DNA of 64,000 nucleotides from Lysinibacillus odysseyi 34hs-1 = NBRC 100172 (GCF_001591965.1 NZ_BCVX01000016.1:20173-84172), one strand, 5' to 3'. Shown: positions 1 to 9,621, numbered from the stretch's first letter. Notes: generated by a model from the sequence alone, not told the origin. Numbers and translations are program-made.

Positions 1-63
1 GGTGACTATTATATTCCCGGTAACTTACCAATTGACCAACAAATATATTCTGTCGTGCCATAA
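1..63 (+). CDS. C-terminal end of an unidentified protein (partial)
   Basis: The open frame running in from the left edge encodes GDYYIPGNLPIDQQIYSVVP and stops at TAA 61-63. A hairpin terminator follows at once, which supports this being a real gene end. Only 20 residues are visible and I do not recognise the family. Confidence 0.5.
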   Translation, partial: GDYYIPGNLPIDQQIYSVVP

Positions 64-108
64 GGCTCTCTTTCTATAACTGGATGAAAACAGGAAAGGG
101 CCTTTTTG
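62..108 (+). terminator. Rho-independent terminator
   Basis: The arm AAGGCTCTCTTTC pairs imperfectly with GAAAGGGCCTT and is followed by a T run. It closes the partial gene at the left edge. Confidence 0.6.
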
Positions 109-137
109 CATACCTGTCAAAGCTGAAAATGAGACTA

Positions 138-164
138 GTTTATAACAAGAGAGCTCTCGGGTAT
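138..164 (+). promoter_or_regulatory. Candidate SigB-type promoter
   Basis: GTTTAT and GGGTAT are separated by 15 bases, close to the Bacillus general-stress sigma-B consensus (GTTT and GGGTAT boxes 13-15 bases apart). It lies about 70 bases upstream of the DUF2243 start codon. Assignment is by pattern only. Confidence 0.4.
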
Positions 165-235
165 CGACATGTATAAACTCTTCTTAAAACACTTATATTG
201 TAAGAAGAACTTGTGCTCGGGAGGTTGATCAAGAA

Positions 236-679
236 ATGGCAAAAAATAATCATGCAATGAATTTTTGGTCCGGCATTTTATTTGGACTGGGCTTGATTGC
301 ATTCTTTGATGAAACTGTATTTCACCAACTGCTGCACTGGCATCACTTCTATGATAAGTCCACGTTGGCTATCGGCCTAGTATCTGATGGGTTTTTCCAT
401 GCGTTCAGCTGGTTTGCAACGGTGATTGGCCTTTTTATGGTTGCCTATTTACGGAAACAGAAATCGTGGCATCGTAAACGCTGGATCGGGGCGGTCTTAT
501 TGGGGGCCGGAGTGTTCCAGCTCTATGATGGCATCATTCAGCATAAGATATTCAGGCTTCACCAGATTCGCTACAATGTCGAGATTTTGTATTATGATCT
601 TGTTTGGAATGTTGGCGCGATTTTATTTATTATCATTGGTCTGTTTATTTTAAGAAGGAAGCAGGTGGGGACAAGTTGA
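236..679 (+). CDS. DUF2243 family membrane protein
   Basis: This 147-residue protein has about four hydrophobic segments. It carries the conserved polar and His-rich motifs of DUF2243: DETVFHQLLHWHH near residue 25 and a second block with DGIIQHK and RLHQIRYNVE near residues 97-115. The family function is unknown, but it is frequently found next to CtaG-like proteins, as here, where its stop codon overlaps the next ATG. The His-rich motifs are compatible with metal handling in the membrane, which is inference only. The start is supported by the GGGAGG ribosome binding site ten bases upstream. A SigB-like promoter lies before it. Confidence 0.8.
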   Translation: MAKNNHAMNFWSGILFGLGLIAFFDETVFHQLLHWHHFYDKSTLAIGLVSDGFFHAFSWFATVIGLFMVAYLRKQKSWHRKRWIGAVLLGAGVFQLYDGIIQHKIFRLHQIRYNVEILYYDLVWNVGAILFIIIGLFILRRKQVGTS

Positions 680-1428
680 TGGGAGATTGGGTCAGCATTC
701 TTCTTGTCTTTATTTTGATCGCGGCGCCGTATGTAATGGCAGCAGAAATAAAAGGGGGGTTGCCGGCCAGAAGGATTCTCTATTGGGTAATCGGTGCCGG
801 CTGTATTGCGTTTTCCATCACAGGGTCATTGGCGCAGGAAGCACACCATTATTTCGTTGCTCATATGACTGTCCATTTACTGCTGGGTATGGCCGCTCCT
901 TTATTTTTCGTACTGGCAAAACCGGTTACATTATTATTGCGTATACTGCCTGTAAAAACTGCACGCAGCATGATGAAACTGTCTAAAACACGCTATGCGC
1001 GTTTTATCAGTCATCCTTTCACAGCCACAGTATTGAATATTGGCGGGTTATGGGTGCTGTATACAACGGATTTATATAGGGCAATGCATATGTCTATGGT
1101 CGTTCATTATATTGTGCATTTACATATTTTCCTTGCCGGTTATTTGTTTACCCATGTCCTGCTTTCGGCTGATTTTAATCCCCATAGAGCACCGTGGCTG
1201 CTCCGTTCGGGTGTGCTTGTTCTATCGATTGCTGCTCATAATATTTTAGCGAAATGGCTTTATGCTAACCCCCCCTATATGGCGACTGCCGAGCAGGCAG
1301 AAATAGGTGCCCAATGGATGTATTACGGGGGAGGGGTGATTGAACTAATCATCATCACCTTATTGTGTTATGAATGGTATCGGGGCATGCAAAAAGAAGC
1401 TCAGCGTAATGTGGAGGCAAGTGCCTAA
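679..1428 (+). CDS. ctaG: CtaG/Caa3-type cytochrome c oxidase assembly factor
   Basis: This 249-residue integral membrane protein of the Caa3_CtaG family has six to seven predicted hydrophobic helices. The His-rich motifs typical of the family are visible: AQEAHHYFVAHMTVHLLL near residues 52-69 and VVHYIVHLHIFLAGYLF in the middle. In Bacillus, CtaG is needed for assembly of caa3 oxidase, probably for copper insertion. The ATG overlaps the stop of the DUF2243 gene (TGATG), implying translational coupling; an in-frame upstream extension would overlap that gene and was rejected. A terminator follows 40 bases downstream, so the two genes form an operon. Confidence 0.85.
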   Translation: MGDWVSILLVFILIAAPYVMAAEIKGGLPARRILYWVIGAGCIAFSITGSLAQEAHHYFVAHMTVHLLLGMAAPLFFVLAKPVTLLLRILPVKTARSMMKLSKTRYARFISHPFTATVLNIGGLWVLYTTDLYRAMHMSMVVHYIVHLHIFLAGYLFTHVLLSADFNPHRAPWLLRSGVLVLSIAAHNILAKWLYANPPYMATAEQAEIGAQWMYYGGGVIELIIITLLCYEWYRGMQKEAQRNVEASA

Positions 1429-1466
1429 TATGTTGGCCGTAAGCAGGCAGAATAAAAGGAAGATCA

Positions 1467-1500
1467 AAAGCCGAAGTCTCTTTTTGACTTCGGCTTTTTT
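1467..1500 (+). terminator. Rho-independent terminator
   Basis: A strong stem AAAAGCCGAAGTC / GACTTCGGCTTTT followed by a T run ends the DUF2243-ctaG operon. Confidence 0.85.
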
Positions 1501-1626
1501 AATTTTATTGGGAAGGTTTTATGTAGTACATGCTTTTTTACTATTCTGCTGTCTCACTGAGAATCTGCAGGCAACAGGCATGTAGAAAGAATCTAGCGCA
1601 TATGGTAGTCGCAGAGGGGGAAATTT

Positions 1627-2916
1627 ATGCAAATTCATGTAGTACAACCTGGCCAGACAATTTACGGCCTGGCACAGGCATATCGTACAACGGTGCAGGC
1701 GATTATCCAGACAAATGAATTGCAAAACCCGGATCGGCTCGTGGTAGGTCAGGCATTAGTCATGCCTATATATGGAAGGTTTCACTGGGTACAGGCAGGT
1801 GAGAGTTTTTGGAGTATCGCGCAGCGCTACGGGCTGAATATGAATACGCTGGCACGACTAAACGGTTTAAATATAAATGAGCCCTTGATGATAGGAACCC
1901 AGCTCTACATTCCGCCCCGGCCAAAGACAACGGCTGAAACTTTAGCCTTCTTGGAGCCGCGGGGTGATACGGTTAGCCCGGCTCTGTTAGAACAGGCGGC
2001 CAAAGCTGGCCCTGTCCTTACGTATTTAAGCCTTTTTAGCCTGGAGGCGAGGAGGGATGGCAGCTTACGCCTGCCACCAAGCAATGGAATAATAGAGACA
2101 GCTGAGCAGGCGGGGACATCCATCATGCTGGTTATCTCTAATCTCGAAGCGGGCGCATTTAGTTCAGAACTTGGGCGTGATATTTTACAAAGCACTGCTG
2201 TTCAAGATCTTTTGCTCGAAAATATCATTTCCTATGCTGAAGAATTAGGAGATGTGCGTGCCGTTATGTTTGATTTTGAACATCTTCCAGGGGATCAGCG
2301 ATTGGCCTATACTCAGTTTTTACAGCGGGCAGTCGAGCAAATGCATGAGGTCGGGTTACGCGTGAGTGCGGCCTTAGCGCCCAAGACTCGAGCAGACCAG
2401 CCTGGGGAATGGTTTGTCGCGCACGATTATCGTGCAATCGGCCAAATAGTCGATTTTGTCATGCTTATGACATATGAATGGGGCTATTCCGCCGGTCCTC
2501 CGATGGCAGTATCGCCTATTAATGAAGTTGAACGTGTGCTGAATTACGCTCTTACGGAGATGCCTGCCAATAAAATTATGATGGGCCAGAATTTGTATGG
2601 CTATGACTGGACACTTCCATTTGTACAGGGAGGGGAGTATGCTCGGGCTATCAGTCCGCAAATGGCTATCCAGCTTGCTGTAAGGTATCAGGCAATTATT
2701 CAATATGATACTAAAGCCCAGGCTCCTTTCTTTACGTATCAGGATGAGGAAGGCAGGGATCATATTGTATGGTTTGAGGATGCAAGATCTATTCAGGCAA
2801 AATTTGACCTTTTGAAAAAACTTGGGCTCCGGGGAATAGGGTATTGGAAACTGGGGTTATCCTTCCCGCAAAACTGGCTTCTTATCGAAGATAATTTTGA
2901 TGTGGTGAAATTATAA
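1627..2916 (+). CDS. sleL: LysM-GH18 spore cortex-lytic hydrolase (SleL/YaaH type)
   Basis: This 429-residue protein has two N-terminal LysM domains (about 1-48 and 51-98), which bind peptidoglycan glycan. A glycoside hydrolase family 18 barrel follows (about 105-429). The catalytic Glu is probably E218 in the motif VMFDFEHL, matching the DxxDxE-type active site of the family. Length and domain order match SleL/YaaH of Bacillus spores, an N-acetylglucosaminidase acting on cortex muramic-lactam peptidoglycan during germination. No signal peptide is seen, which fits spore-coat-deposited enzymes. The start has a GAGGGGGAAA ribosome binding site. It stands alone between two terminators. Confidence 0.85.
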   Translation: MQIHVVQPGQTIYGLAQAYRTTVQAIIQTNELQNPDRLVVGQALVMPIYGRFHWVQAGESFWSIAQRYGLNMNTLARLNGLNINEPLMIGTQLYIPPRPKTTAETLAFLEPRGDTVSPALLEQAAKAGPVLTYLSLFSLEARRDGSLRLPPSNGIIETAEQAGTSIMLVISNLEAGAFSSELGRDILQSTAVQDLLLENIISYAEELGDVRAVMFDFEHLPGDQRLAYTQFLQRAVEQMHEVGLRVSAALAPKTRADQPGEWFVAHDYRAIGQIVDFVMLMTYEWGYSAGPPMAVSPINEVERVLNYALTEMPANKIMMGQNLYGYDWTLPFVQGGEYARAISPQMAIQLAVRYQAIIQYDTKAQAPFFTYQDEEGRDHIVWFEDARSIQAKFDLLKKLGLRGIGYWKLGLSFPQNWLLIEDNFDVVKL

Positions 2917-2945
2917 GGCAGCTAGTGCTACTATAGCTGCCTTTC
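2915..2945 (+). terminator. Rho-independent terminator
   Basis: AAGGCAGCT pairs with AGCTGCCTT, followed by a short T-rich stretch directly after the sleL stop. Confidence 0.7.
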
Positions 2946-3093
2946 AATTGTGCGAAAAAATGAATAGGGCGAATCACGTACATGCAGCATATATACTGTT
3001 TTACTAAACATAAGTCTTTCGTTAGGATTTTGCAGGAGATTAATAGATGCTACTATAATTAATAGAGTAAAACAGTAAAGGGGGAATTGTAAG

Positions 3094-4437
3094 TTGAAGT
3101 TATTTAAGTTTTTAGCCGTATTATTCTTGACGTTCCAGCTTGTTAGTCCTGCGGCAGCCATGACAGGCAATAGAGGGGAACCGGCTCACTACCTTGCTTT
3201 GGGGGATTCACTTGCCGCCGGGATGATTGAAACAGGCGGTATCGGGACAGGCTATGCTGATGTTCTTGCACAAACATTAAAAGAGGCGGGGTTATTGGCT
3301 TCCTATAACAAGGGCTTTGCAGTGCCAGGTTATACAACAGAGCAAGTTTTAGATGAACTAAACAAGGATGTGAAAAAGCCTTCGTCTGAAACAGGAGAAA
3401 AGGTTTCTATTGTAGACGAAGTAAAGAAAGCGGATGTTATTACGATTAGTGTCGGAGCGAACGACGTTTTAAAAAATTTGAAGCGCGACGACACGGGGAA
3501 ATTGAGCTTTGATCCTGCTGAAGTACAAAAGGGAATCGTGAAAATGGTTGGAAACTATGATGCAATTTTAAAGCATATCACACAGCTTAATCCTACTGCG
3601 GATGTATTTGTAATGGGTTATTATAATCCTTTCCCGCATGTAACAGAGCTAGCTGTCCAATTAAATATGCTTGTAGGGATTCTGGATACGCAGGTAAATC
3701 AGATGACTGAAAAAAATGGAGCATATTTTGTAAAAGTAGCAGATATTTTAGCTTCTGACACGGCGGCATATTTGCCAAACCCTGAAAATATCCATCCGAG
3801 CGAGGAAGGATATAAGGCAATAGCTGAGCAATTTACAAAACCGGTCCTTGAGTATATTAATCTAGTACCGCTTCCTGAAGTGAAAATGGATTTTACGGAT
3901 ATTCCAAAAGATAGCGAGTCATACGGTTATGCAGTAAAGGCAGCCGAATATGGGCTGATGAACGGATATAAAGATGGTACATTCAAGCCGTATAATCCGT
4001 TGACACGTGTCCAAATGACATCGATTTTGACACGGGCCCTGGAATTAGAGGCAACGTCACCCGTGAAATTTACGGATTTGCTTACCTATCCAGCTGAAAC
4101 CCAGCAGGAAGTTGCAGCAGCAGCTGAAGCGGGAATCGTGAAAGGGATCGGCCAGCTGTTTAAGCCGGCTGACCGTATTACTCGTGCACAAATGGCCTTA
4201 ATGATCCAGCGTGCGTATGAAAAAGAAACAGGGAAATCGTATAAGCCGGCAAAAACAGCGCCATTTACTGATATCAGCACATACAGCAGCGAGTATAAGG
4301 AAGCTATTACATTCCTGTATGATAAACAAATTGCTTCAGGGGTAGGTTCAACAGGGAAATTCAACCCAACAGGCTATTTAACACGTGCCCAGGCTGCAAA
4401 AATCATCTCTAATTTTTATGAGCAAATATTACAGTAA
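3094..4437 (+). CDS. Secreted SGNH/GDSL hydrolase with three SLH domains
   Basis: This 447-residue protein has a signal peptide (about 1-22, cleavage after PAAA). An SGNH esterase domain follows (about 30-255), with block I GDSLAAG (Ser39), block III VGANDV and block V NIHPSEEGY (His234). Three S-layer-homology domains occupy about 265-447, with TRVQ and TRAQ motifs in place of the usual TRAE. The SLH domains should tether it non-covalently to pyruvylated wall polymer, so the hydrolase works at the cell surface on unknown esters. The residue three before the catalytic His, normally Asp, is Glu231. The start is a TTG preceded by AAAGGGGGA; no better ATG is available. It is monocistronic, with its own terminator. 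Confidence 0.85.
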   Translation: MKLFKFLAVLFLTFQLVSPAAAMTGNRGEPAHYLALGDSLAAGMIETGGIGTGYADVLAQTLKEAGLLASYNKGFAVPGYTTEQVLDELNKDVKKPSSETGEKVSIVDEVKKADVITISVGANDVLKNLKRDDTGKLSFDPAEVQKGIVKMVGNYDAILKHITQLNPTADVFVMGYYNPFPHVTELAVQLNMLVGILDTQVNQMTEKNGAYFVKVADILASDTAAYLPNPENIHPSEEGYKAIAEQFTKPVLEYINLVPLPEVKMDFTDIPKDSESYGYAVKAAEYGLMNGYKDGTFKPYNPLTRVQMTSILTRALELEATSPVKFTDLLTYPAETQQEVAAAAEAGIVKGIGQLFKPADRITRAQMALMIQRAYEKETGKSYKPAKTAPFTDISTYSSEYKEAITFLYDKQIASGVGSTGKFNPTGYLTRAQAAKIISNFYEQILQ

Positions 4438-4441
4438 ATAA

Positions 4442-4487
4442 AATAAGCGGCGAGGAGATGGGGAATCTGCCTCGTCGCTTATTTTTA
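4442..4487 (+). terminator. Rho-independent terminator
   Basis: AATAAGCGGCGAGG pairs with CCTCGTCGCTTATT, followed by TTTTA. It ends the SGNH/SLH gene. Confidence 0.85.
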
Positions 4488-4560
4488 ATATATATAGCAG
4501 AAGGGGTATTCTGCTGGGGATAATGTAGTTAGTATAGACATATAAAAAAGTTTCTATTCA

Positions 4561-5307
4561 TTATTCTTTCCATTTTAGCCCTTCAAAGAAGCGGTACACT
4601 TCTTCGAATACTAAATCGCGTTCTTGGCCTAATGTTAAAATATGGCCGGAGTTTACAAATGTTTTTACAGATTTGATGCGTGATTTGACAGAACTGTAAA
4701 TCAGGTCTGCACTTTCGCAATAATATTCATCATCCTGTAAACCGCGTAGAATGTGGACAGGTGCCTCAATATTTTCTAGCTTATTACTTGTATCATTAAT
4801 CATCCCTTGCAAATAGTCAAGTGATGGCATTCGAACTAAATCTGCAACATGCTCCGGACGGTCCACATTTGGGTCATACGTACCGGATAATTTTTTGTAA
4901 TTAATGGCATAGTCAATAATACGGCTCTGTAAGCTTTCCGGACTCTTTGCGATAGCAGGAGCCGACATTGTAACAATTGCTTTTGTTGGGCGTTCAACAC
5001 CAAGCTTTAAAGAAAAGATACCGCCTAGTGATACACCGGCAACTGCAATTTCCTCATAGCCAAGACTGCGTAGAACATCGTACCCTTCAATTACGCTGTT
5101 CCACCATTCTAGTGGATTTGTTTGAATTAGTGTTTTTGGGTCGCTGCCATGGCCTTTATAAAGCGGAGCATGTACAGTGTAATTGCGATCTGCTAAATAT
5201 TTTCCTAAACGTTTTACATCATTTGTATTTCCGGTAAAGCCGTGCAATAGAAGAACCGCACGTTTGCCGGCTTCAATTGTAAAAGGCTTTGGTGGAATGA
5301 TTTTCAT
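4561..5307 (-). CDS. Alpha/beta-hydrolase carboxylesterase (Est30 type)
   Basis: This 248-residue cytosolic serine esterase resembles the Geobacillus Est30 / monoacylglycerol-lipase-like group. The oxyanion motif LLHGFTGN is at 20-27. The nucleophile elbow AGVSLGG places Ser93, and the likely acid and base are Asp192/193 (GLQDDEYY) and His222 (NSGHILTL). Length matches the family. The natural substrate is unknown; short-chain and medium-chain esters are typical. An AAAGGAG ribosome binding site precedes the start. It is divergently arranged with the LysR gene across about 220 AT-rich bases that probably hold both promoters. Confidence 0.85.
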   Translation of the reverse strand: MKIIPPKPFTIEAGKRAVLLLHGFTGNTNDVKRLGKYLADRNYTVHAPLYKGHGSDPKTLIQTNPLEWWNSVIEGYDVLRSLGYEEIAVAGVSLGGIFSLKLGVERPTKAIVTMSAPAIAKSPESLQSRIIDYAINYKKLSGTYDPNVDRPEHVADLVRMPSLDYLQGMINDTSNKLENIEAPVHILRGLQDDEYYCESADLIYSSVKSRIKSVKTFVNSGHILTLGQERDLVFEEVYRFFEGLKWKE

Positions 5308-5529
5308 TTTTAAACAAACTCCTTTTAAGTATGTGATAATGTATATTCATTTGATGTAAGAAAATTTGACGATCAAGCGAAAGTTCAAAAAACAGTTGTA
5401 ATTCAATAAAAAATTTGATATGAATTCGTTTCGTTATAGCTATTATAGTGCTATAAATACATAAGTACAATTTATTATTTCTATTACTTTAATATCTTTT
5501 AGTTATTGATTAAAAGGAGGCATTCTTTC

Positions 5530-6417
5530 ATGGAAATACAGCAATTACAGTACTTCAAAACTGTGGCACAGCTGCAGCATATGACACGTGCTGCAGAAAA
5601 ATTGAGCATTTCACAGCCAGCCCTCAGCAAGTCAATTGCTAATATTGAACAGGAGCTTGGTGTCCCGCTATTTGATAGACAGGGACGTTCGATCCTTTTA
5701 AATCGATATGGCATTCTATTTTTAGAAAGTGTCGATATTATATTAGCGGAGTACGGCAAAATCATGCAGGAATTTGGAGATATTACTACACCCGGACATG
5801 GAGAGGTAGCGTTCGGATTTATTCATACACTTGGTATGGAAATTGTCCCCGAGCTCATGGCCACAGTTCCTGACAAGTATCCACATATGAAATTTTCCTT
5901 AACACAGGCGACATCCCTTAACTTACTGAAACGTCTGGAAGAAGGAGCAATTGATCTTTGCCTGTCACAGGAGATTGAATCAAAGCTTATCGATATTGAG
6001 TGGGTGGACCTATGGACTGAGGAGTTATTTGTAATCGTTCCTGCCAATCATATGCTGGCACAGAGAAACACCATTGAACTCCATGAAATTAAGAATGAAC
6101 CATTCATCTCGATAAAGCGCGGCAATTCTTTGCGCCAAATTGTCGATCAGTTTTTAAAAGAAGCAGGCGTTACGGCAAAAACGACTTTCTCAGCAGAGGA
6201 AATGCACACTGTAGCAGGCTTTGTTGGTGCAGGGCTTGGCGTATCACTTATTCCCCATATTAAGGGGCTTGAACACTTTAATGTGAAAAAAATATCCGTA
6301 AGTTCGCCTCCGTGCCGCAGAAAAATAGGTGTCGCCTGGGCGAAGGGCCGCTATTTATCACCAGCCGCTAATGAATTCAAGGAATTTTTAATTGATTATT
6401 TTAGAGGAGAGGCATAA
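5530..6417 (+). CDS. LysR-family transcriptional regulator
   Basis: This 295-residue protein has an N-terminal winged helix (about 1-60, FKTVAQLQHMTRAAEKLS and QPALSKSIANIEQELG) and a periplasmic-binding-like effector domain (about 90-295). It resembles the CynR/YbhD/YraN-like group of Bacillus. The start at 5530 is preferred over upstream codons because AAGGAGG lies nine bases before it. It overlaps the Sel1-repeat gene by one base (TAATG), so the two are co-translated. The target is unknown; the divergent esterase is the obvious candidate. Confidence 0.85.
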   Translation: MEIQQLQYFKTVAQLQHMTRAAEKLSISQPALSKSIANIEQELGVPLFDRQGRSILLNRYGILFLESVDIILAEYGKIMQEFGDITTPGHGEVAFGFIHTLGMEIVPELMATVPDKYPHMKFSLTQATSLNLLKRLEEGAIDLCLSQEIESKLIDIEWVDLWTEELFVIVPANHMLAQRNTIELHEIKNEPFISIKRGNSLRQIVDQFLKEAGVTAKTTFSAEEMHTVAGFVGAGLGVSLIPHIKGLEHFNVKKISVSSPPCRRKIGVAWAKGRYLSPAANEFKEFLIDYFRGEA

Positions 6418-7259
6418 TGGACAAACAGACATTCTTTGAGCTTATAGAGGAAGATTTACATCCCGCCGCTATCGAGGCGATGAATGGAGATGCATCGGCA
6501 ATGTTTACTATTGCTATGTATTTGAAGGAGAAGGACCTGGAAAAGGAAGCAGTTGTATGGCTAAAAAAAGCAGCAGCGAAGGCTCATGCCCCCGCACAAT
6601 ATGAGCTTGCGAATTGTTATTATGCCGGCAGCGGAGTGGAAATAGATGAGAAGCGTGCATTTGAACTATATGAGCAGGCGGCCGAGCAGGGTCATGCGGA
6701 TGCGGCTAATAACCTGGCTGATATGTACTTAAACGGGGAATCGGTGGAAGTAAACGAGGAAAAAGCACTGGAATGGTTTAGTCAGGCCGCAAAAAACGGA
6801 GTAGTAGAAGCAATGTTTACGTTAGGCATAATGTATGAACAAGGACTCGGCACAACACCGGATGAAAAACAGGCATATCTGTATTACGAGCAGGCAGCAG
6901 TAGAAGGCTACGAGGATGCACAGTATCGGCTTGGGTGTATTTATTTGGAAGGACTCCTCGGCAAAGAGCAAAATAATGAAAAGGCGCTGGAGTGGTTTGA
7001 ACGTGCAGCAGATCAGTTCTATATAGATGCTATTTATAATCTTGGCTATCTATATGAAAAAGGTATTGCGGTAGAGCAGAATGGACTAAAAGCAATTACC
7101 TATTATAAGCAGGCAGCCCTTCTTGGGGATTATCAGGCGAAAATGAACCTCGCCTATTTGTTTGAAGCAGGAGAATGTGTTCCGAAAAACGAAGAAGAAT
7201 CAAGGAAATGGAGACTCTCTGCTACTACACAGTTGGAAGAAGCCGCACAGGAATGGTGA
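6417..7259 (+). CDS. Sel1-repeat (tetratricopeptide-like) protein
   Basis: This 280-residue soluble protein is built almost entirely of about seven Sel1-like repeats of 36 residues. Recurring signatures are AQYELANCYYAGSGV, ALEWFSQAAKNG and AQYRLGCIYLEG. Such solenoids are protein-interaction scaffolds. No enzyme domain, signal peptide or membrane segment is visible. It is translationally coupled to the preceding LysR gene, suggesting either joint regulation or a partner role, but no function can be assigned. Confidence 0.8.
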   Translation: MDKQTFFELIEEDLHPAAIEAMNGDASAMFTIAMYLKEKDLEKEAVVWLKKAAAKAHAPAQYELANCYYAGSGVEIDEKRAFELYEQAAEQGHADAANNLADMYLNGESVEVNEEKALEWFSQAAKNGVVEAMFTLGIMYEQGLGTTPDEKQAYLYYEQAAVEGYEDAQYRLGCIYLEGLLGKEQNNEKALEWFERAADQFYIDAIYNLGYLYEKGIAVEQNGLKAITYYKQAALLGDYQAKMNLAYLFEAGECVPKNEEESRKWRLSATTQLEEAAQEW

Positions 7260-7395
7260 ATGTATAGCAGGGGAAGAATAACACTTTTTCATTATGTGAA
7301 TAATAGAAAAGCCGTTAAAACAGCAGCAGAAATGTTTACAACCTTTATTAAACAGGCTAATAATGATGTAGGAGATAAAATAAGGAGGTTTTATC

Positions 7396-7896
7396 ATGCT
7401 ATTATCTGCAGTACCAAATGTAACGAAAGAAACACTTTCATATAAGGAAGAACATATTCGTACCTTAAAGGGAATTCTCGCAGACCAACTTGAAGATCTT
7501 ACAGAGTTAAGCACGATTATCGGCTATTTAAAAGGTTTTAAAGACGTAGGGATCGATCGGGCGGAAAAAGGAAAATATAGTGGGAAAATTGAACAAATAG
7601 AGGAAAAACAAAAAATCCGTTTTGATAAAATGGACGAAATGATTAATGAAAACCGCAGAGAAATAAAAAAGGAAAAGACACATGATGGGACAGTCCTGCT
7701 GTATGGCAAGGAAGTGCGGAAATTAGAAGCGGGTCTTCGAACATTGCGTCTGTTTACATGTGATGTCATAAAGATGCTGGCCCCGGATAGTACGATAATG
7801 AACCGGGCGGATGACCGGATTGGTTATTTTGAAAAACGTTCCGCTGCGCTGGAAGTAGAGATGAAAATGATGATGGAAAGGCTGTCTGCCCTATAG
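7396..7896 (+). CDS. Hypothetical helical protein
   Basis: This 166-residue charged protein is predicted to be mostly alpha-helical, with coiled-coil character around residues 60-95. It has no signal peptide or membrane segment, and I do not recognise a family. A strong AAGGAGG ribosome binding site lies seven bases before the ATG, and a terminator follows immediately, both supporting a real gene. The 136 bases between it and the Sel1-repeat gene hold no obvious terminator, so read-through from upstream is possible. Confidence 0.65.
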   Translation: MLLSAVPNVTKETLSYKEEHIRTLKGILADQLEDLTELSTIIGYLKGFKDVGIDRAEKGKYSGKIEQIEEKQKIRFDKMDEMINENRREIKKEKTHDGTVLLYGKEVRKLEAGLRTLRLFTCDVIKMLAPDSTIMNRADDRIGYFEKRSAALEVEMKMMMERLSAL

Positions 7897-7904
7897 ATTG
7901 AACG

Positions 7905-7947
7905 AGCTGCCTGGAAAGTAAATACTTTCTAGGCGGCCCTTTTTTTA
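7905..7947 (+). terminator. Rho-independent terminator
   Basis: CTGCCTGGAAAGT pairs with ACTTTCTAGGCGG, followed by a run of seven T. Confidence 0.85.
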
Positions 7948-8293
7948 TCCGGTAAATAGTTTTGCAAATGGCATACTGTTTCGGGAAGGTACAAATCAGC
8001 ATACTACTATACTCTCAGATCGAAAAGGGAGCGCTTAAAATGAATGTTAAGATGCCGTGTTTTATGAGATGGTTCGATTGATATGTGATTTTTTATTTAT
8101 CTATTTCTAAAGACTTACCTCATGAGTATATAGTTGTTAGTAGTATATGCTTAATGGTTGGAATCATTTATGAGTCATCCATAGTATAAGACTATTTCCT
8201 TAATTTAACACTAGAGAGCGGATTTGTATTGAATTAACGCGAAATCATAGTAATCTTAACTAGTATGTAAATTCTATGAAAGTGGTGTACTGT
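7948..8293. other. Gene-free interval before hemAT
   Basis: These AT-rich bases have no convincing reading frame. A 13-codon ATG frame at about 8040 is too short to support. The region must hold the hemAT promoter, but I cannot pick a clear -35/-10 pair. Confidence 0.4.
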
Positions 8294-9586
8294 ATGTTAT
8301 TTAAAAAAACATCACAACCAGAGCGTCTCAATATAGATTCCAGGCACGTGAAAATTCAAATTGGCAATCAGCCGAAAGTAAAAAAGCAGCTCGCTATGCT
8401 CATGCTGACAGAAACGGATTTAAAATATCTTCAGGCATTCCAGCCATATATCAAAGAACATATTGATGAAATCGTAAACGAATTTTACAAGGCTTTGCAG
8501 ATAGAGCCAAAGCTTTTAGAGATCATTGATCATCACAGTACAATCGAGCGGCTTAAAGTTACATTAAAAACACATATTTATGAAATGTTCAGCGGTATCA
8601 TTGACACGGAGTTTCTCCAAAAGCGAGAGAGAATTGCGAGAGTTCATGTCCATATCGGCTTACCTACACAGTGGTATCTTGCAGCATTTCAAAATTTAAA
8701 TGTATCTTTTATGGAATATGTTAAATTGTATATTCCTCATATAGAAGATCAGTTTTCCATATTGGCAGCTATTTCAAAAGTTTTAAACTTGGAGCAGCAG
8801 TTGGTATTGGAAGCATTTGAAGCCTATGTAGCAAATTCAAAACGCACAGATGAAGAGCAAAAACGGGAAATAGGCCATGCGATTATTGATTCCTCTGAAA
8901 ACCTCGCTTATATTGCCGACCAAACAAATGCAGCGTATCAACAGCTCATTATACAAATGGAGGAGCTTACGTCGCATGCAAAGCGGGCGGGAGATATTTC
9001 GACAGGTACGGAACAGCAGGCTCTTGAAGGACAAGGACAAATGCTAGCCCAATCTCGAAATATGGAAACCATTACTTCTTCCGTAGTGGAAATTACACAA
9101 GATATTGACCGATTGACAGAAATGACAAAGCAAATGGAAAGTGTAATGGCAATTGTAATGAGCATTGCTACGCAGACAAACTTATTAGCACTGAATGCTT
9201 CCATTGAGGCAGCACGTGCGGGCGAGGCAGGAAAAGGCTTTGCTGTCGTCGCGAATGAAGTAAGAAAACTGGCAGAACAGACAAAATCGTCAACAGATAC
9301 AGTAAGGGAATTGCTCCATGGTACAAATGAACGTACAGCTAAATTAGAAGGGTCCCTCAATCATATTCAGGAGGCTGTGCAATTTGGCAGCGAGGAGATG
9401 ATGCAGACAGAGCAGAAATTTTCGCATATTCTGCAATCAGTACGTGAGACGAAAATGCAAAATAATTTAATCGAACAGGAAATCGTTCTCCTAGGACAAG
9501 GAATTGATCAATTGTCCTCTTCATTTGAAAAAGTAGCATATTCAGCAGAGGAATTGTCCGGTATTTCTCGTGAGTTAAGTAAATAA
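8294..9586 (+). CDS. hemAT: HemAT-type globin-coupled aerotaxis transducer
   Basis: This 430-residue soluble oxygen sensor has an N-terminal globin-coupled domain (about 20-180). The likely proximal heme ligand is His118 in RVHVHIGL, matching the ligand region of Bacillus HemAT. The C-terminal methyl-accepting signalling domain carries the conserved hairpin tip ([17 protein letters not shown]) at about residues 290-320. There is no transmembrane helix. It should pass heme-oxygen binding to CheA/CheW. I chose ATG 8294 rather than 8276 because the resulting start, MLFKK, is the same as my recollection of Bacillus HemAT and has a GTGGTG motif upstream. It is followed by a terminator and a heme-pathway oxidase gene. 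Confidence 0.9.
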   Translation: MLFKKTSQPERLNIDSRHVKIQIGNQPKVKKQLAMLMLTETDLKYLQAFQPYIKEHIDEIVNEFYKALQIEPKLLEIIDHHSTIERLKVTLKTHIYEMFSGIIDTEFLQKRERIARVHVHIGLPTQWYLAAFQNLNVSFMEYVKLYIPHIEDQFSILAAISKVLNLEQQLVLEAFEAYVANSKRTDEEQKREIGHAIIDSSENLAYIADQTNAAYQQLIIQMEELTSHAKRAGDISTGTEQQALEGQGQMLAQSRNMETITSSVVEITQDIDRLTEMTKQMESVMAIVMSIATQTNLLALNASIEAARAGEAGKGFAVVANEVRKLAEQTKSSTDTVRELLHGTNERTAKLEGSLNHIQEAVQFGSEEMMQTEQKFSHILQSVRETKMQNNLIEQEIVLLGQGIDQLSSSFEKVAYSAEELSGISRELSK

Positions 9587-9621
9587 TTGACGTCTTGGGG
9601 GGACCCTCGGGGAATTAGTTG

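Noticed and set aside
5506..5529. Upstream start for the LysR gene
   Set aside because: It would place the AAGGAGG ribosome binding site inside the coding region; ATG 5530 is the natural start.
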